Positions 42,760 to 52,900 of a DNA stretch of 64,000 nucleotides are shown piece after piece (position 1 is the first letter of the stretch; each line of letters starts with the position of its first letter). Origin of the DNA: Henriciella pelagia (lineage in GTDB: Bacteria; Pseudomonadota; Alphaproteobacteria; Caulobacterales; Hyphomonadaceae). The stretch spans positions 1,016,713 to 1,080,712 of the forward strand of contig NZ_NCSU01000007.1 of NCBI RefSeq assembly GCF_002088945.1, written 5' to 3'. The notes under the pieces were generated by a model. That model saw nothing but the letters and a program-made list of their open reading frames with translations, was not told the origin of the DNA and ran no database searches. A program made the translations under genes and the position numbers.

Positions 42760-44017
42760 CCGCATCGTTGTCATTCATGACTATAGCGTCGCCGAGGGCG
42801 GCGCCGGTATGCTCGCCATGGAGGCGATCCGCCAGTATCGCGCGCGAGGCTATCCGGTCACGCTGATGACGGGGCAGGGGCCCAATGCGGCCCTCGACGC
42901 GCTCGGCGTGTCGGTTGTCGGCCTCGGGGCGCAGGGCCTGCTCGAAACCTCGAAGCTGGAAGCGCTTCGCAAAGGCATCCACAATTCCGATACGATGAAG
43001 CAGATCGGCGCGTGGATTGACGATAATGATACGCCTGCGACGGTCTATCACCTCAACAACTGGTCGCAGATCCTGTCGCCGACCATCTACAAGGCATTGC
43101 GCCCGGTGGCTGAGCGAACGCTGGTCACCTGCCATGATTTCTTCAACGTCTGCCCGAACGGCTCGTTCCTGCATTTCGGAAAGTCGCAGACCTGCGATGC
43201 GAGGCCGCTCTCGGCGGAATGTTTCTTCAAGCAGTGCGACCGGCGAAATGCATTCCACAAGTACTGGCGCTTTGCCCGTCATATTCATCTGAACCAGCTC
43301 GCGCAATTCAGGGCCAGTCCCAGCACATTCTCATTCATTCACGCTGAGATGCGGAACAAATTTGTGGCGGCGGGCTTCGAGGCCGCGGATACGGCCATCA
43401 TTCCCAATCCCGTCAGCGCCTGGACGCAGGAGCGGATCCGGGCGGAAGAGAATTCCGGCTTCCTGTTTGTCGGTCGGGTTGGCCGCGACAAGGGCGCTGA
43501 TATCGCGCTGCGGGCGACGCGGGATGCGGGACAGAAGATTACCATCATCGGTAGGGGCGAACTCGAATCCGAAGCTGACAGGTTTCCCGATGCGACCTTT
43601 ACGGGCTGGCTCGACCGCGAGGAGATTGCGGGCCATGCGCGGCGGGCGCGGGCGCTGATCGTGCCCAGCCGGGTCACCGAGCCCTTCGGGCTGGTCATCC
43701 TGGAAGCGGCGATGAGCGGCCTGCCGGTGATCGTTTCCGACTCGGCGTATCTCTCACGTGATGCTGAAAGAATGGGCTTCGGATCGCGCGTGTCGGTGAG
43801 CGATGAAGCCGCGCTTTGCGAAACGATCAACCGGTTCGCGACTGATGACAGTTTGATCCGTGCAATGAGCGAGTGCGCCTTTTATCGTTCATCTGCCCTG
43901 TGTCACACGCCCGAATCATGGACGGACGCGCATCTCGAAATCTTTTCACGAAAGCTTGGTCAGGTTCCGATTGCGGAATCGGGCCATGGCGCCGGCCTGC
44001 GACGGGTCGCGACCTGA
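42746..44017 (+). CDS. Family 4 glycosyltransferase, paralogue B
   Basis: 423 residues from GTG 42746, six bases after GGGAG; GTG 42725 is in frame but has no site. GT4 features are FVGRVGRDKGADIALRA and TEPFGLVILEAAMSGLPVIVS. The cysteine-rich insert (CHDFFNVCPNGS, CFFKQCDRRNAFHKYWR) and the HNS-x-D/E region match paralogue A at 29514-30755. It is the last gene of the polysaccharide locus on this side. Confidence 0.87.
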   Translation: MAEIDRIVVIHDYSVAEGGAGMLAMEAIRQYRARGYPVTLMTGQGPNAALDALGVSVVGLGAQGLLETSKLEALRKGIHNSDTMKQIGAWIDDNDTPATVYHLNNWSQILSPTIYKALRPVAERTLVTCHDFFNVCPNGSFLHFGKSQTCDARPLSAECFFKQCDRRNAFHKYWRFARHIHLNQLAQFRASPSTFSFIHAEMRNKFVAAGFEAADTAIIPNPVSAWTQERIRAEENSGFLFVGRVGRDKGADIALRATRDAGQKITIIGRGELESEADRFPDATFTGWLDREEIAGHARRARALIVPSRVTEPFGLVILEAAMSGLPVIVSDSAYLSRDAERMGFGSRVSVSDEAALCETINRFATDDSLIRAMSECAFYRSSALCHTPESWTDAHLEIFSRKLGQVPIAESGHGAGLRRVAT

Positions 44018-44352
44018 TCCGGGATAGGCCGCACACCGATGAATGGGACGGAACGGAGCGTGCCACATTCGGGTCCGGTGACGTCGTGCCGAGCAATTCG
44101 TGAGCGCTTGCAGCAAAATTACAACACCCCCTTCTGGCAGAAAAAATCGTCGTGAATCAGAGCAGATTTGCTCGCTAACATTGCGTTTGACAGGTGGCCG
44201 GCGGCGAGCCTGATGCGCAATCTGTGCCGGTCACAAAACCATGAATTTTCTGTAGTCAAACTGTCACGCACTAAGGATACCCGTCCGCTCCGAGCAAGGC
44301 GCAAAACAGCGCTGGGTCCAACTTTGAAGCTCGGAAAACGATGGGGTTCCTC
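44018..44352. other. Intergenic region before the repeat lipoprotein
   Basis: 335 bases with no gene. The part around 44110-44290 is AT-richer than the flanks and probably carries the promoter of the lipoprotein/TonB-receptor pair. No clear operator or terminator was recognised. Confidence 0.5.
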
Positions 44353-47109
44353 ATGAAACTGAAAACTGCTGGAAGCGCATTTGCGCTACTGCTCGCTGCG
44401 GCTGCCTGTACGCAAGGGTCGGAAATATCCTCGCCGGGACCAACCAATCCGGGCACGCCTCCGGGCGGCGGTGGTAGCGGTGGCGGCGGCGGTGGTGGCG
44501 GCACGGCCTCGTGCCCAAGCGGCTTCACTGAAGGCGCCGCCGTTGGTGGTCTGACCACTTGTGACATTTCCGGCACGATCCTGGCTGATCTGACCGTTCC
44601 AAACGTGTCAGGCGTCGCGTATCGCCTCAGCGGCCGCGTCGACATTGGCGAGGATGTCGGCGCCGATGGTAGCGCGGGTGGCACGTCCGCGACCCTGACA
44701 ATCGAGCCGGGTGTAACCCTGTTCGGCGAATCGGGTGACGATTACCTCGTCGTCAATCGCGGATCGATGATTGACGCCGACGGCAGCGCATCCGCCCCGA
44801 TCGTCTTTACTTCCGCTGACGACCTTGAGCGCCAGGCTGATAGCGACGCTTCAAACGATGATGGCGGCGACAGCATCGGTGAGTGGGGCGGTCTCGTCCT
44901 TCTCGGCCAGGCGCCGATCAACAACTGCATCTCCGGCACGCCGGGCACCGCCTCCTGTGAAAACATCATCGAAGGCGTGCAGCCGCAGGCTTTCTATGGC
45001 GGCGCCGATACGAATGACAGCACCGGCACGCTCAACTATGTGCAGGTTCGTTTTGCTGGCAATGAACTCTCCACCGGTAATGAACTGAACGGCATCACTT
45101 TCGGCGGCATCGGAGCCGGCACCACGGTCGAGAATATCCAGGTCCATAACAATGCCGATGACGGCGTCGAGTTCTTCGGCGGCAACGTCAATGTCCGTTA
45201 CCTGGTGCTGACCGGGAACGATGACGACTCCATCGACACCGACAATGGTTACAATGGCAATATTCAGTATGCGGTGGTTGTGCAGCGGGCCGCAGGCGGC
45301 GACAATATCGTCGAAGCGTCTTCCGCTGGCGGCGCGGTGGATCCGCGCTCGAACGCCACCCTGTCGAACTTCACCTTCGTGGGTAACCGTTCGAACGCCT
45401 TCCGCCTGAACACCAATACGATCGGCCGCTATGTCAACGGCGTCGTTGACTATGGCAAGGAGTGCTTCCGCTGGGAGACGTCTGCCGGTGACGGAACGGT
45501 CGGCTATGGCGGCATCGATGTCGATCCGAGCTTCGACTCCGTGCTCTTCGACTGTAATGGTGGCCTCGCCCTCGCTTCCGGCGACACGACCACCCCGCCA
45601 GCCGCAGTGTCTGGCGGAACGAACAATACGATTTCTCCAAGCTCGCTCTCGTCCGGCTTCTTCCCGGGACCAGAGGAAGGCGACGTCACGGTATTCGATG
45701 CCTCGACCCTCGACTCCTTCTTCGAGACGACCAGCTTCATCGGTGCTTTCGGACCAACCGAGACCGCAGATCAGAACTGGGCAACGGGCTGGACCTTCGC
45801 ACTCTTCCCCGATCCTGAATGCCCGGTCGGGACGACCGACTCCGGCGTTGATCTCAACAGCTCGAATGTCTGCCAGATCACTGGCACCATTACCGAGGAT
45901 CTTCGCCTGACAAGCGGCAATGTCTACGAACTCGTCGGCCGCGTGGATGTCGGTGTCGACACCGGCGCAGACGGCACGGCAACTGGCGGTAATTCTGTTG
46001 CTCTGACGATCGAGGCAGGCGTGACGGTGTTTGGCGACGAGGGTGACGACTATCTGGTGGTCAATCGTGGCTCGCAGATCTTCTCCAATGGCACGGCGTC
46101 TGATCCTGTCGTGTTCACGTCGGAAGACGATCTGACCAATTCGCAGGTCGATGCCGAGAACGCCATTGGCGAATGGGGCGGCCTCGTCATCCTTGGCCAG
46201 GCGCCGATCAACAACTGTATCGCTGGCACGCCGGGCACCGCGTCCTGTGAAAACATCATCGAGGGCGTCGAACCAAACGCCTTCTATGGCGGCGCGGATG
46301 ATGCAGACAGCTCGGGTGCGCTTTCCTACACCCAGGTCAAGTTCGCCGGTAACGAGCTTTCCACCGGTAATGAACTGAACGGCATCACCTTCGGCGGTGT
46401 GGGCAGCGGAACCTCGGTTGAGTATATCCAGGTCCACAACAATGCCGATGACGGCGTCGAATTCTTCGGTGGCAGTGTCAATGTCCGCTACCTGGTGCTG
46501 ACCGGAAACGATGACGACTCCATCGACACCGACAATGGCTACAATGGCAACATCCAGTTCGCCATCGTTGTCCAGCGGACCGCAGGCGGCGACAATATCG
46601 TCGAAGCGTCTTCCGCTGGCGGCGCGGTGGACCCGCGCTCGAACGCCACCCTGTCGAACTTCACCTTCGTGGGTAACCGTTCGAATGCGTTCCGCCTGAA
46701 CACCAATACGATCGGCCGCTATGTCAACGGCGTCGTCGACTATGGCAAGGAGTGCTTCCGCTGGGAGACCTCTGCTGGTGACGGAACGGTTGGCTATGGC
46801 GGCGTCAATGTCGATCCGAGCTTCGACTCCGTACTCTTCGACTGTGATGGTGGCCTTGCCCTCGCTTCCGGCGACACGACCACCCCGCCAGAGGCTGTTG
46901 CAGCCGGATCGGCCAACACGACGGGGACCGCCAGCAGCCTGACATCGACCTTCGTCAACGGGGCGGCTGAAACTGCGGCAACGGCATTTGATGCCTCCAC
47001 GCTCGACAGCTTCTTCGAAGCCACGAGCTATATCGGCGCCGTCCAGAACGCGCAGGATACCTGGTGGCAGGGCTGGAGCTGCGGCCTGGAAGCTTCCGAT
47101 CCTTGCTGA
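44353..47109 (+). CDS. Surface lipoprotein made of two near-identical 430-residue halves
   Basis: 918 residues from ATG 44353 (ATG 44341 also in frame). A lipoprotein signal (lipid cysteine 19 in LAAAAC) is followed by a glycine/proline linker and two tandem domains of about 430 residues. Each starts with a CDISGTI/CQITGTI segment, and each has FGGGNVNVRYLVLTGNDDDSIDTDNGYNG-like turns that suggest a parallel beta-helix, plus conserved cysteine pairs (INNCI...SCENII). The halves align at a fixed 1290-base offset. Adjacent to a TonB receptor, it is likely a surface binding partner for its substrate. No enzyme motif seen. Confidence 0.8.
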   Translation: MKLKTAGSAFALLLAAAACTQGSEISSPGPTNPGTPPGGGGSGGGGGGGGTASCPSGFTEGAAVGGLTTCDISGTILADLTVPNVSGVAYRLSGRVDIGEDVGADGSAGGTSATLTIEPGVTLFGESGDDYLVVNRGSMIDADGSASAPIVFTSADDLERQADSDASNDDGGDSIGEWGGLVLLGQAPINNCISGTPGTASCENIIEGVQPQAFYGGADTNDSTGTLNYVQVRFAGNELSTGNELNGITFGGIGAGTTVENIQVHNNADDGVEFFGGNVNVRYLVLTGNDDDSIDTDNGYNGNIQYAVVVQRAAGGDNIVEASSAGGAVDPRSNATLSNFTFVGNRSNAFRLNTNTIGRYVNGVVDYGKECFRWETSAGDGTVGYGGIDVDPSFDSVLFDCNGGLALASGDTTTPPAAVSGGTNNTISPSSLSSGFFPGPEEGDVTVFDASTLDSFFETTSFIGAFGPTETADQNWATGWTFALFPDPECPVGTTDSGVDLNSSNVCQITGTITEDLRLTSGNVYELVGRVDVGVDTGADGTATGGNSVALTIEAGVTVFGDEGDDYLVVNRGSQIFSNGTASDPVVFTSEDDLTNSQVDAENAIGEWGGLVILGQAPINNCIAGTPGTASCENIIEGVEPNAFYGGADDADSSGALSYTQVKFAGNELSTGNELNGITFGGVGSGTSVEYIQVHNNADDGVEFFGGSVNVRYLVLTGNDDDSIDTDNGYNGNIQFAIVVQRTAGGDNIVEASSAGGAVDPRSNATLSNFTFVGNRSNAFRLNTNTIGRYVNGVVDYGKECFRWETSAGDGTVGYGGVNVDPSFDSVLFDCDGGLALASGDTTTPPEAVAAGSANTTGTASSLTSTFVNGAAETAATAFDASTLDSFFEATSYIGAVQNAQDTWWQGWSCGLEASDPC
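44881..45600 (+). repeat. Tandem intragenic repeat, unit 1
   Basis: 720 bases matching 46171-46890 without indels. Long stretches, such as 45301-45480, differ at only a few positions, mostly silent. Confidence 0.9.
46171..46890 (+). repeat. Tandem intragenic repeat, unit 2
   Basis: Second copy, offset exactly 1290 bases from unit 1. The flanking N-terminal 290 bases of each half are clearly more diverged. Confidence 0.9.
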
Positions 47110-47116
47110 TGAAACT

Positions 47117-47146
47117 GCGCCAGACCGGCCTGGTCCGGTCTGGCGC
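47117..47146 (+). terminator. Perfect 12-bp hairpin between lipoprotein and TonB-receptor genes
   Basis: GCGCCAGACCGG (47117-47128) pairs fully with CCGGTCTGGCGC (47135-47146) around CCTGGT. There is no following T-run, so it may be an attenuator, an mRNA-stabilising 3' end for the lipoprotein transcript, or a weak terminator. Confidence 0.65.
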
Positions 47147-47211
47147 CTTCCATCTGGTCTCAATGGCAAAACTCAAGAAATCTAATGTCCGACCGGAAAG
47201 GGCACATCGAA

Positions 47212-49833
47212 ATGACTGACCGATCTTTTTACGTCTACCTCATGCTTTCAACGGCGCTTTGCGCGCTTCCTGCGCAGAATGCGATGGCTCAGGAAACCGA
47301 ACCGGACACGCCGGTCGAGCTCGAGAATGAAGCTGAAGCCGACCGCAACCTCGACACTGTGGTTGTTCGCGGTGAATTCATCCCGGCCCCGCAACGCGAA
47401 ACCTCCCAGGTCGCATCCTTCCTGACTGCGCAGGACCTGCAGCGCCAGGGTGATGCGAATGCGGCGCTGGCGCTTACGCGTCTCAGCGGCCTTTCCGTTG
47501 TTGGCGAGCGGTTCGCCTATGTTCGCGGTCTTGGCGACCGGTATTCATCGGCGCTGCTCAATGGCTCGCCGCTGCCGAGCCCCGAGCCGCTGCGCCGGAC
47601 GGTGCCGCTCGACCTGTTCCCCTCGGATGTGCTGGAAGGCGCTGCCGTGCAGAAAACCTATTCGGCGGCCTATCCCGGCGAGTTTGGCGGCGGTGTAATC
47701 GATCTCAAGACGCTGCGCACGCCCCGTGAGAACTATGCAAACGTAAAGGTCGGGGTCGGTATCAATCCTGAGTCCAATTTCAATGACGGCGTCTATTATC
47801 GTGGCTCCGACAGTGACTGGTCGGGCTATGATGACGGCCTGCGCGACCTGCCCGGTCCACTTGCGAGCGTCATTTCCAGCGGCACGCGCCTCAGCTCCCT
47901 GACGGATGCCGAGGTCGAAGTCGTTGGCGAGAGCCTCGTCAACTCGCCGCTGAGCGTGGTGCAGAAGGGTGAGCTTGGCCCTGACTTCAACGCATCGATC
48001 GATGGTGGCTGGAGCGGCGATTTCGGGTCCTTCGATCTCGGCCTTGTCGGCGTTGTCGGTTATGATGGCAGCTGGAGCGTCCACGAGGCAAAACGCCAGG
48101 TCGCTTCCAATGATACGGTCGGCATCGATCTCGAAACGCTCGAAACCACCTTCGAAGCAACTGTGAATGCACTTGGCTCTGCGACACTGGGCTGGGACCT
48201 CAACGAAGTTCAGGCGACTGCCTTCTATGTCCACACGACGTCGAAGGAAACGCAGGTCGACCAGGGCAGCGACTTCAACGCGCCCGGCTCGACCGGTCTC
48301 GTCTACGATGAATCGACCGGCTGGTTCGAACGGGAACTTGCCTTCTTCCAGCTTCGTGGTCTGCACGAATTCGGCGATTTTGACTTCAACTGGCGTGGAT
48401 CGATCTCCGAATCCAGCCGCGATGCGCCTTATGAGCGTTCGCTTCGCCGACTGGTCGATGATCAGGGCCGCGTTCGCTATTCAGTGGCGAACAATTACAA
48501 TATCCGCTTCTCCGAACTGACCGACGAGAATCAGAGCTTCGGCGGCGACCTGTCCTACACCATGCCGCTCGGCGACTATCGCGAGGCTGTGTTCAAGGCC
48601 GGTTACGATTATTCGACGACAGACCGTGAGTATAATTTCGTCTCCTTCCGCTTTGCTGGCGGCAATGCGCTTCCGCTCGACGTGCAGCTGGCCCGTCCGG
48701 ACTATCTGTTCTCGCCGGACAATATCGGCCCTGGCCGTTTCGAACTGGTGGAAAGCACGTCGATCAACGACTCCTACCGGGCAAACCTGGATGTCGCAGC
48801 TGCCTTCATCGAGGCGGACATGGAAATCCTGCCCTATATCCAGACAACGCTGGGCGTGCGGTATGAAGAGGGCGAGGAGTCCGTCGAGACGTTTGACCGG
48901 TTTGGCAATATCGGCAATGGCGGCTCCATCGAGAATGAGTATTGGCTGCCATCGGCAACCTTTACCTGGAACTTTGCTGAGGATCTGCAGCTGCGTCTCG
49001 GATACTCTGAAACGATTGCCCGTCCGCAATTCCGCGAACTGGCTCCGTCCCTCTATTTCGATCCGGTTGGCGACCGCAGCTATCGCGGCAACCGGTTCCT
49101 GGTAGACAGCGAACTCACCAATTATGATGCGCGCCTCGAATACTATCTCGGCCGCAACGAGTTCATCACACTGGGCGGTTTCTTCAAGGAACTTGAAAAC
49201 CCGATCGAGGAAGTCCAGTTCGCGAACGCGACTTTCGTTTACGAGACAACCTTCATCAACTCGCCCAAGGCCGAGCTTTACGGTGTCGAAGCGGAGTATC
49301 GCACGACGTTCGACATGCCGGTCTTCTCCGATTACTCATGGGTGTCGGATCGCGACTGGATGTTCGCCATCAACTACACCTACACCGAGTCTGAAGTGCA
49401 GGCGCCGAACGGATCGGTCATCATCGACCCGTTCACCGGCCGTGACCTTGATGCCTCCCAGTTCAATATTGACGGGACTCAGCTTCAGGGGACGCCGGAG
49501 AACATCCTGAACATGCAGTTCGGCTGGGAGAACAATTCCGAGCAGTTCACACTGCTGCTGAACTGGGTCGATGAGCGCATCCTCCAGCGCGGGATCGATT
49601 CCCAGAGCGTCAGCCTGCCGGACATCATCGAAGATCCGGGCATCACCCTGGACGCGGTCTACAATCGTGACCTGATGATCGCCGGGCAGGACCTGAAACT
49701 GGGCCTCAGCCTCCGCAACATCCTCGATGAGGCGCATGAGGAGTTCCAAGAAAGCGATACGATCGGGCGCACGGAGTACAACACCTACGATCGCGGCCGC
49801 AGTTTCTCGGCCAGCCTGACGATGCGGTTCTAG
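47212..49833 (+). CDS. TonB-dependent outer-membrane receptor
   Basis: 873 residues from ATG 47212 (ATG 47185 in frame). Signal peptide YLMLSTALCALPAQNAMAQ, then the plug (LDTVVVRGEFIPAP, RLSGLSVVGERFAYVRGLGDRYSSALLNGSPLP, YPGEFGGGVIDLKT), then a 22-strand-type barrel ending SASLTMRF with a terminal Phe. The substrate is unknown. The plug resembles carbohydrate/peptide-type receptors rather than classical siderophore ones. It is 102 bases after the lipoprotein gene and probably forms a surface uptake pair with it. Confidence 0.92.
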   Translation: MTDRSFYVYLMLSTALCALPAQNAMAQETEPDTPVELENEAEADRNLDTVVVRGEFIPAPQRETSQVASFLTAQDLQRQGDANAALALTRLSGLSVVGERFAYVRGLGDRYSSALLNGSPLPSPEPLRRTVPLDLFPSDVLEGAAVQKTYSAAYPGEFGGGVIDLKTLRTPRENYANVKVGVGINPESNFNDGVYYRGSDSDWSGYDDGLRDLPGPLASVISSGTRLSSLTDAEVEVVGESLVNSPLSVVQKGELGPDFNASIDGGWSGDFGSFDLGLVGVVGYDGSWSVHEAKRQVASNDTVGIDLETLETTFEATVNALGSATLGWDLNEVQATAFYVHTTSKETQVDQGSDFNAPGSTGLVYDESTGWFERELAFFQLRGLHEFGDFDFNWRGSISESSRDAPYERSLRRLVDDQGRVRYSVANNYNIRFSELTDENQSFGGDLSYTMPLGDYREAVFKAGYDYSTTDREYNFVSFRFAGGNALPLDVQLARPDYLFSPDNIGPGRFELVESTSINDSYRANLDVAAAFIEADMEILPYIQTTLGVRYEEGEESVETFDRFGNIGNGGSIENEYWLPSATFTWNFAEDLQLRLGYSETIARPQFRELAPSLYFDPVGDRSYRGNRFLVDSELTNYDARLEYYLGRNEFITLGGFFKELENPIEEVQFANATFVYETTFINSPKAELYGVEAEYRTTFDMPVFSDYSWVSDRDWMFAINYTYTESEVQAPNGSVIIDPFTGRDLDASQFNIDGTQLQGTPENILNMQFGWENNSEQFTLLLNWVDERILQRGIDSQSVSLPDIIEDPGITLDAVYNRDLMIAGQDLKLGLSLRNILDEAHEEFQESDTIGRTEYNTYDRGRSFSASLTMRF

Positions 49834-49853
49834 AGATTGTTCGTTTGTTGAGT

Positions 49854-49907
49854 TGCCGGCGGGAAGCAGTGGTCTGAGAGCCAAGCGTCCCGCCGGCATT
49901 TTCTTTT
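49854..49907 (+). terminator. Rho-independent terminator after the TonB receptor
   Basis: TGCCGGCGGGA (49854-49864) pairs with TCCCGCCGGCA (49888-49898) across a 23-base loop and is followed by TTTTCTTTT. Confidence 0.85.
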
Positions 49908-49912
49908 CCACC

Positions 49913-52900
49913 TCAGTGAAAGTCCCGGCTGGCAGGGATGATGCGGACATCGCGCGGGTGGCGATGGCTTCGCCTTGGTGGTCCCTTGCGGTCCGGAATG
50001 GGGCGGTGCACCTCGTCGGCGCGGGCGATCGCGCCCTTGAGCGGGTCGAACTGGGCATCTTCGGAAAGCAGGTGCAGGTCACTGGTCAGGTCGATCAGCT
50101 GGTTGGCCACGATGTGGGTGACATTGTCGGCCGTCTGGACGCGTCCATTCACCAGCATGATCCGCGCGCCCATCAGTGTCGGCCTGTAGACCTCTCCCAC
50201 ACGTGGCCAGATGACCAGATTGGCGATGCCCGTTTCATCCTCGAGGGTTACGAAATAGACCCCGCTTGCCGAGCCTGGTCTCTGGCGAACCAGGACCACA
50301 CCGGCGGTTCGGACGCGCGCGCCATTGCGCAGCCCGTTGGCTTCGACCGTCGTCTTGAGGCCGAGGGTCCTGTAGCGTTCTCTCAGGAAGCTCATCGGAT
50401 GCTCCTTAAGCGACAGGCGGGTCATCTGATAATCCTGAAGGACATGCTCAGACGCCGGCATCCGGGGCAGGGTGACCGGCATTTCAGCCTGTTGTTCGCT
50501 GGCATCGGCGGCAGCAAAGAGAGGCAGCGGTTTTCCCCGCGTCTCGCCGCGCACCGCCCAGAGCGCTTCGCGCCGGTCCATACCGATTGAGCCGAAGGCA
50601 TCGGCCGCGGCGAGCTGTTCAAGCGCCCGCCGGCCAATCCCGGTACGGCGGCGGATATCTTCGGGATGCTCATAGCCGGACCCGCGCGCTTTCATCAGCG
50701 CTTCCATCTCATCCTCGCGCAGGCCTTCGACCTGGCGAAAACCCAGCCGGACGGCGCAGAAGCCGTTCTTTCCATCAGGCTCCAAAATGTTGTCCCAGTC
50801 AGAGAGGTTCACATCGACGGGCCGAACCTCCACCCCATGTTCCTGCGCGTCGCGAACGATCTGGGCCGGTGCGTAAAACCCCATGGGCTGGCTGTTCAGA
50901 AGCGCAGCGCAGAAGACGTCGGGATGATGCTTCTTCAGCCAGGAGGAAACATAGACGAGCAGGGCGAAGGAGGCGGCATGGCTTTCAGGAAAGCCATACT
51001 CGCCAAAGCCCTTCACCTGGTCGAAACAGCGATGGGCAAAGGCCGGATCATAGCCCCGCGCGATCATGCGCGAGACCATCATCTCCTCGTAATTCTGGAT
51101 TGTTCCGACCTTCCGGAAAGTCGCCATGGCGCGGCGCAGGCCATTGGCTTCGTCGGCGGTAAAGCAGGCCGCGTCGATGGATATCTGCATCGCCTGCTCC
51201 TGGAAAAGCGGGACGCCAAGGGTGCGTTTCAGGATCTTCTCCAACTCGTCCGGTGGCCCGAACTCCGGCGCTGGGCTTGGATAGGAGACGCTTTCCAGCC
51301 CCTTGCGGCGGCGAAGATAGGGATGAACCATGTCGCCCTGGATCGGCCCGGGGCGGACAATCGCGACTTCGATGACAAGATCATAGAAGGTACGCGGGCG
51401 AAGGCGCGGCAGCATGTTCATCTGCGCGCGGCTTTCGACCTGGAAGACACCGAGACTGTCGCCCTCGCAGAGCATGTCATAGGTCGCCTCGTCGCCTTGC
51501 GGGATGGAGGCGAGATCGTGCTCTATCCCCTTGTGCAGCTTCAGGAAGTCGAACGCCTTGCGGATACAGGTCAGCATGCCAAGCGCGAGCACGTCGACCT
51601 TCATGATGTTGAGGGCGGAGATGTCATCCTTGTCCCATTCGATGAAGGTGCGCTCATCCATGGCGGCATTTCCGATGGGCACGGTTTCGGTGAGGAGGCC
51701 CTGTGTCAAGACGAACCCTCCGACATGCTGGGACAAGTGCCGCGGGAAGCCGATGAGTTGCCGGGTGAGGATGATGGCGCGGCGGACCATCGGATTGTCC
51801 GGATCAAGGCCTGCCTCGCGGATTTGCCTTGCATTGATTTCAGAGCCCCAGGCCCCCCAGACCGTTCCGGCAAGGGCAGAGGAAATGTCTTCTGAAAGGC
51901 CGAGCGCCTTGCAGACTTCGCGGACAGCCGAGCGCGGCCGGTAACAGATGACGGTTGCCGTCAATGCGGCGCGCTGGCGGCCATACCGGCGGTAAACGTA
52001 CTGGATGACTTCCTCGCGCCGCTCATGCTCGAAGTCGACATCGATGTCCGGCGGCTCTTTACGCTCCTTGGAGAGGAAGCGCTCGAAGAGAAGGCTGGTC
52101 ACGCTGGGGTCGACGCTGGTAATGCCGATACAATAACAGACGGCCGAGTTTGCCGCAGAGCCGCGCCCCTGGCAGAGGATGCCCTCACTGCGGGCCCAGG
52201 CGACAATGTCATGCACGGTCAGGAAATAGGGGGCGTAATCCAGCCCCGCGATCAGCTCCAGTTCCTTTTTGAGGGCCTTGCGAACGCCATCCGGGACGCC
52301 GGCCGGATAGCGCCAGTCGGCCCCGGCCCAGGTGAGGTCCTCAAGGTGTTGCTGGGGTGTCTTTCCCGGCGGCACCGGCTCGTCGGGATAGTGATAGGAC
52401 AGCTCATCAAGGCTGAAGCGGCAGCGGTCCAGTATGTCCACCGTGCGCTGGATGGCCGGTTCGAAGCCCTTGAACAGGCGCGCCATTTCAGTGGGCGGCT
52501 TGAGGTGTCGCTCGCTATTCGCTTCGAGGCGGTAACCGGCTTGCTCAATGCTGCAATGCTCACGGATGCAGGTGACGACATCCTGAAGTGGTCGGCGCTC
52601 TGGGTGGTGATAGAGGACATCATTGATGGCGACGATCGGGACGCCAATGCGGGCCGCCTGATCGGCCAGCCGGGCAATGCGCTCGCGGTCTCGTCCCCTG
52701 AACCGGAAATTGACCCCTAAATAGACTGCATTCGGCCTGTTTTCGGCCAGGCGTTCGAGCAGGGCGAAGAAGTCCTCGTCCGGCTTTTCGGGGGGGAGAA
52801 AGATGAAGATCTGCCCGTCCGATGCGCGGAGAATATCTTCGACATGGATGAGACAGTCGCCCTTTTCAGCGCGCAGTTTTCCTTCGCTCAGCAGTTTTGA

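Noticed and set aside
44881..46890. Repeats considered as a possible CRISPR or satellite array
   Set aside because: Only two units of 720 bases, both coding, with no short repeat-spacer pattern.
44851..47169. 772-codon minus-strand frame opposite the repeat lipoprotein
   Set aside because: The plus-strand product has a lipoprotein signal and repeated domains. The antisense frame just mirrors the repeat.
50666..51895. 409-codon plus-strand frame inside dnaE2
   Set aside because: DnaE2 motifs on the minus strand are unambiguous.
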